NCBI GenBank assembly: GCA_937988705.1
Contig: CALKIA010000515.1
Span: forward strand, 1 to 10,950
Direction of reading: 5' to 3'
DNA from: an uncultured Chloroflexota bacterium
GTDB taxonomy: Bacteria > Chloroflexota > Anaerolineae > Aggregatilineales > Phototrophicaceae
Length of the DNA: 10,950 bases
A program made the translations under genes and the position numbers. Below the pieces are notes generated by a model. That model was given only the letters and a program-made list of their open reading frames with translations, was not told the origin of the DNA and made no database searches. Below, piece by piece: positions 10,525 to 10,950 of this stretch; the stretch's first letter is position 1; every line of letters starts with the position of its first letter.

Positions 10525-10950
10525 GCTACTACATTCTTGACAGCAGTGCTTTGGTCAAACGTTACATGCCCGAACCAGGCAGCGCGTGGATCAAGGCACT
10601 CACCGCAGCTAGTTCAGGCTATACCATCGTTGTAGCGCAAATCACTTCCGTGGAAACGGTGTCCGCAATCACCCGCCGAATGCATGCCGGATCAATCTCA
10701 ACCAGAACCGCTAAAGCCACCCGTTTGCTGATTGATCGTCATTTCATTCGACAGTATGACAAGGTGCGCCTGACAACCGACATCCTACTCCGAGCAGAAG
10801 ACCTGCTGGCGCAGTACCCGCTGCGCGCCGCCGATGCAATTCAACTTTCATCAGCGCTTGAAGCACACAAATTCATGGTTCAACGCGGCCTGCCACAGCC
10901 GATCTTTGTCTGCGCGGATCATCGGCTGCTGGCCGCGGCGATCGCCGAAG
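10521..10950 (+). CDS. VapC-like PIN-domain ribonuclease toxin (3' end outside the window)
   Basis: PIN-domain toxins are Mg2+-dependent ribonucleases that cut RNA and stop growth when free of antitoxin. The frame opens at a TTG overlapping the antitoxin stop codon. It gives SYYILDSSALVKRYMPEPGS at the N-terminus, the standard opening of this family, and stays open for 143 codons to the window edge. The expected acidic residues are present: D7 (ILDSSALVK), E45 (SVETVSA), D105 (RAADAIQLSSAL) and D133 (CADHRLLAAA). The last motif indicates that only a few residues are missing. No ATG lies near the start: the first in-frame ATG encodes M16, downstream of D7 and so unlikely. Coupled initiation at TTG is therefore the best choice and may keep the toxin below antitoxin level. 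Confidence 0.88.
   Translation, partial: MSYYILDSSALVKRYMPEPGSAWIKALTAASSGYTIVVAQITSVETVSAITRRMHAGSISTRTAKATRLLIDRHFIRQYDKVRLTTDILLRAEDLLAQYPLRAADAIQLSSALEAHKFMVQRGLPQPIFVCADHRLLAAAIAE

Overview
The window is high-GC (except one AT-rich stretch near 3470-3545) and looks like a chromosomal segment of a Chloroflexota (Anaerolineae-like) bacterium. The reasons are the single-TM LCP protein with a Pro/Thr-rich linker, the SigZ-type ECF sigma factor next to an arsenite methyltransferase, a DUF104-type antitoxin paired with a PIN toxin, and GTAGGG-ended palindromic repeats between genes. The taxonomic call is inference; no rRNA or other marker gene is present.

Layout. Positions 1-554 hold no gene but are packed with repeats: three short palindromes, a 203-bp element with 23-bp perfect terminal inverted repeats, and one copy of a G-rich dispersed repeat. 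A small multi-pass membrane protein lies at 555-959 (-). Divergent from it is an apparent arsenic-response locus (1071-3227, +): an ECF-type promoter, a 64-aa small protein, a SigZ-family sigma factor with a Cys-rich tail, a second and nearly identical ECF-type promoter, arsM (arsenite methyltransferase), and a thioredoxin-type arsC reading frame broken by a frameshift and lacking a normal start codon. An unrecognised 180-aa protein follows (3558-4100, +), preceded by an AT-rich promoter region with an operator-like inverted repeat.

A solitary lutB-like LUD/ferredoxin protein (4247-5650, -) has no lutA or lutC beside it. Divergent from it are two tandem DUF1295/steroid-5-alpha-reductase-like membrane proteins (5800-6630 and 6898-7725, +). 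They are about 70% identical, start with GTG and TTG respectively, and each is followed by a copy of the same G-rich repeat. msrA (7822-8358, -) and an LCP (LytR-CpsA-Psr) protein (8740-10185, +) are divergent across a 381-bp spacer that contains a two-hairpin element. The window ends in a toxin-antitoxin pair: a DUF104 antitoxin and a PIN-domain toxin that runs off the edge.

How the parts may work together. The identical -35/-10 blocks, with identical 23-bp spacing, in front of the sigma operon and in front of arsM suggest a self-contained regulatory circuit: SigZ would drive its own operon and the arsenic methylation/reduction genes. No anti-sigma factor is visible. The Cys-rich tail of SigZ, or the small Cys-ending protein encoded with it, are candidates for the sensing part. 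This is the most interesting system in the window.
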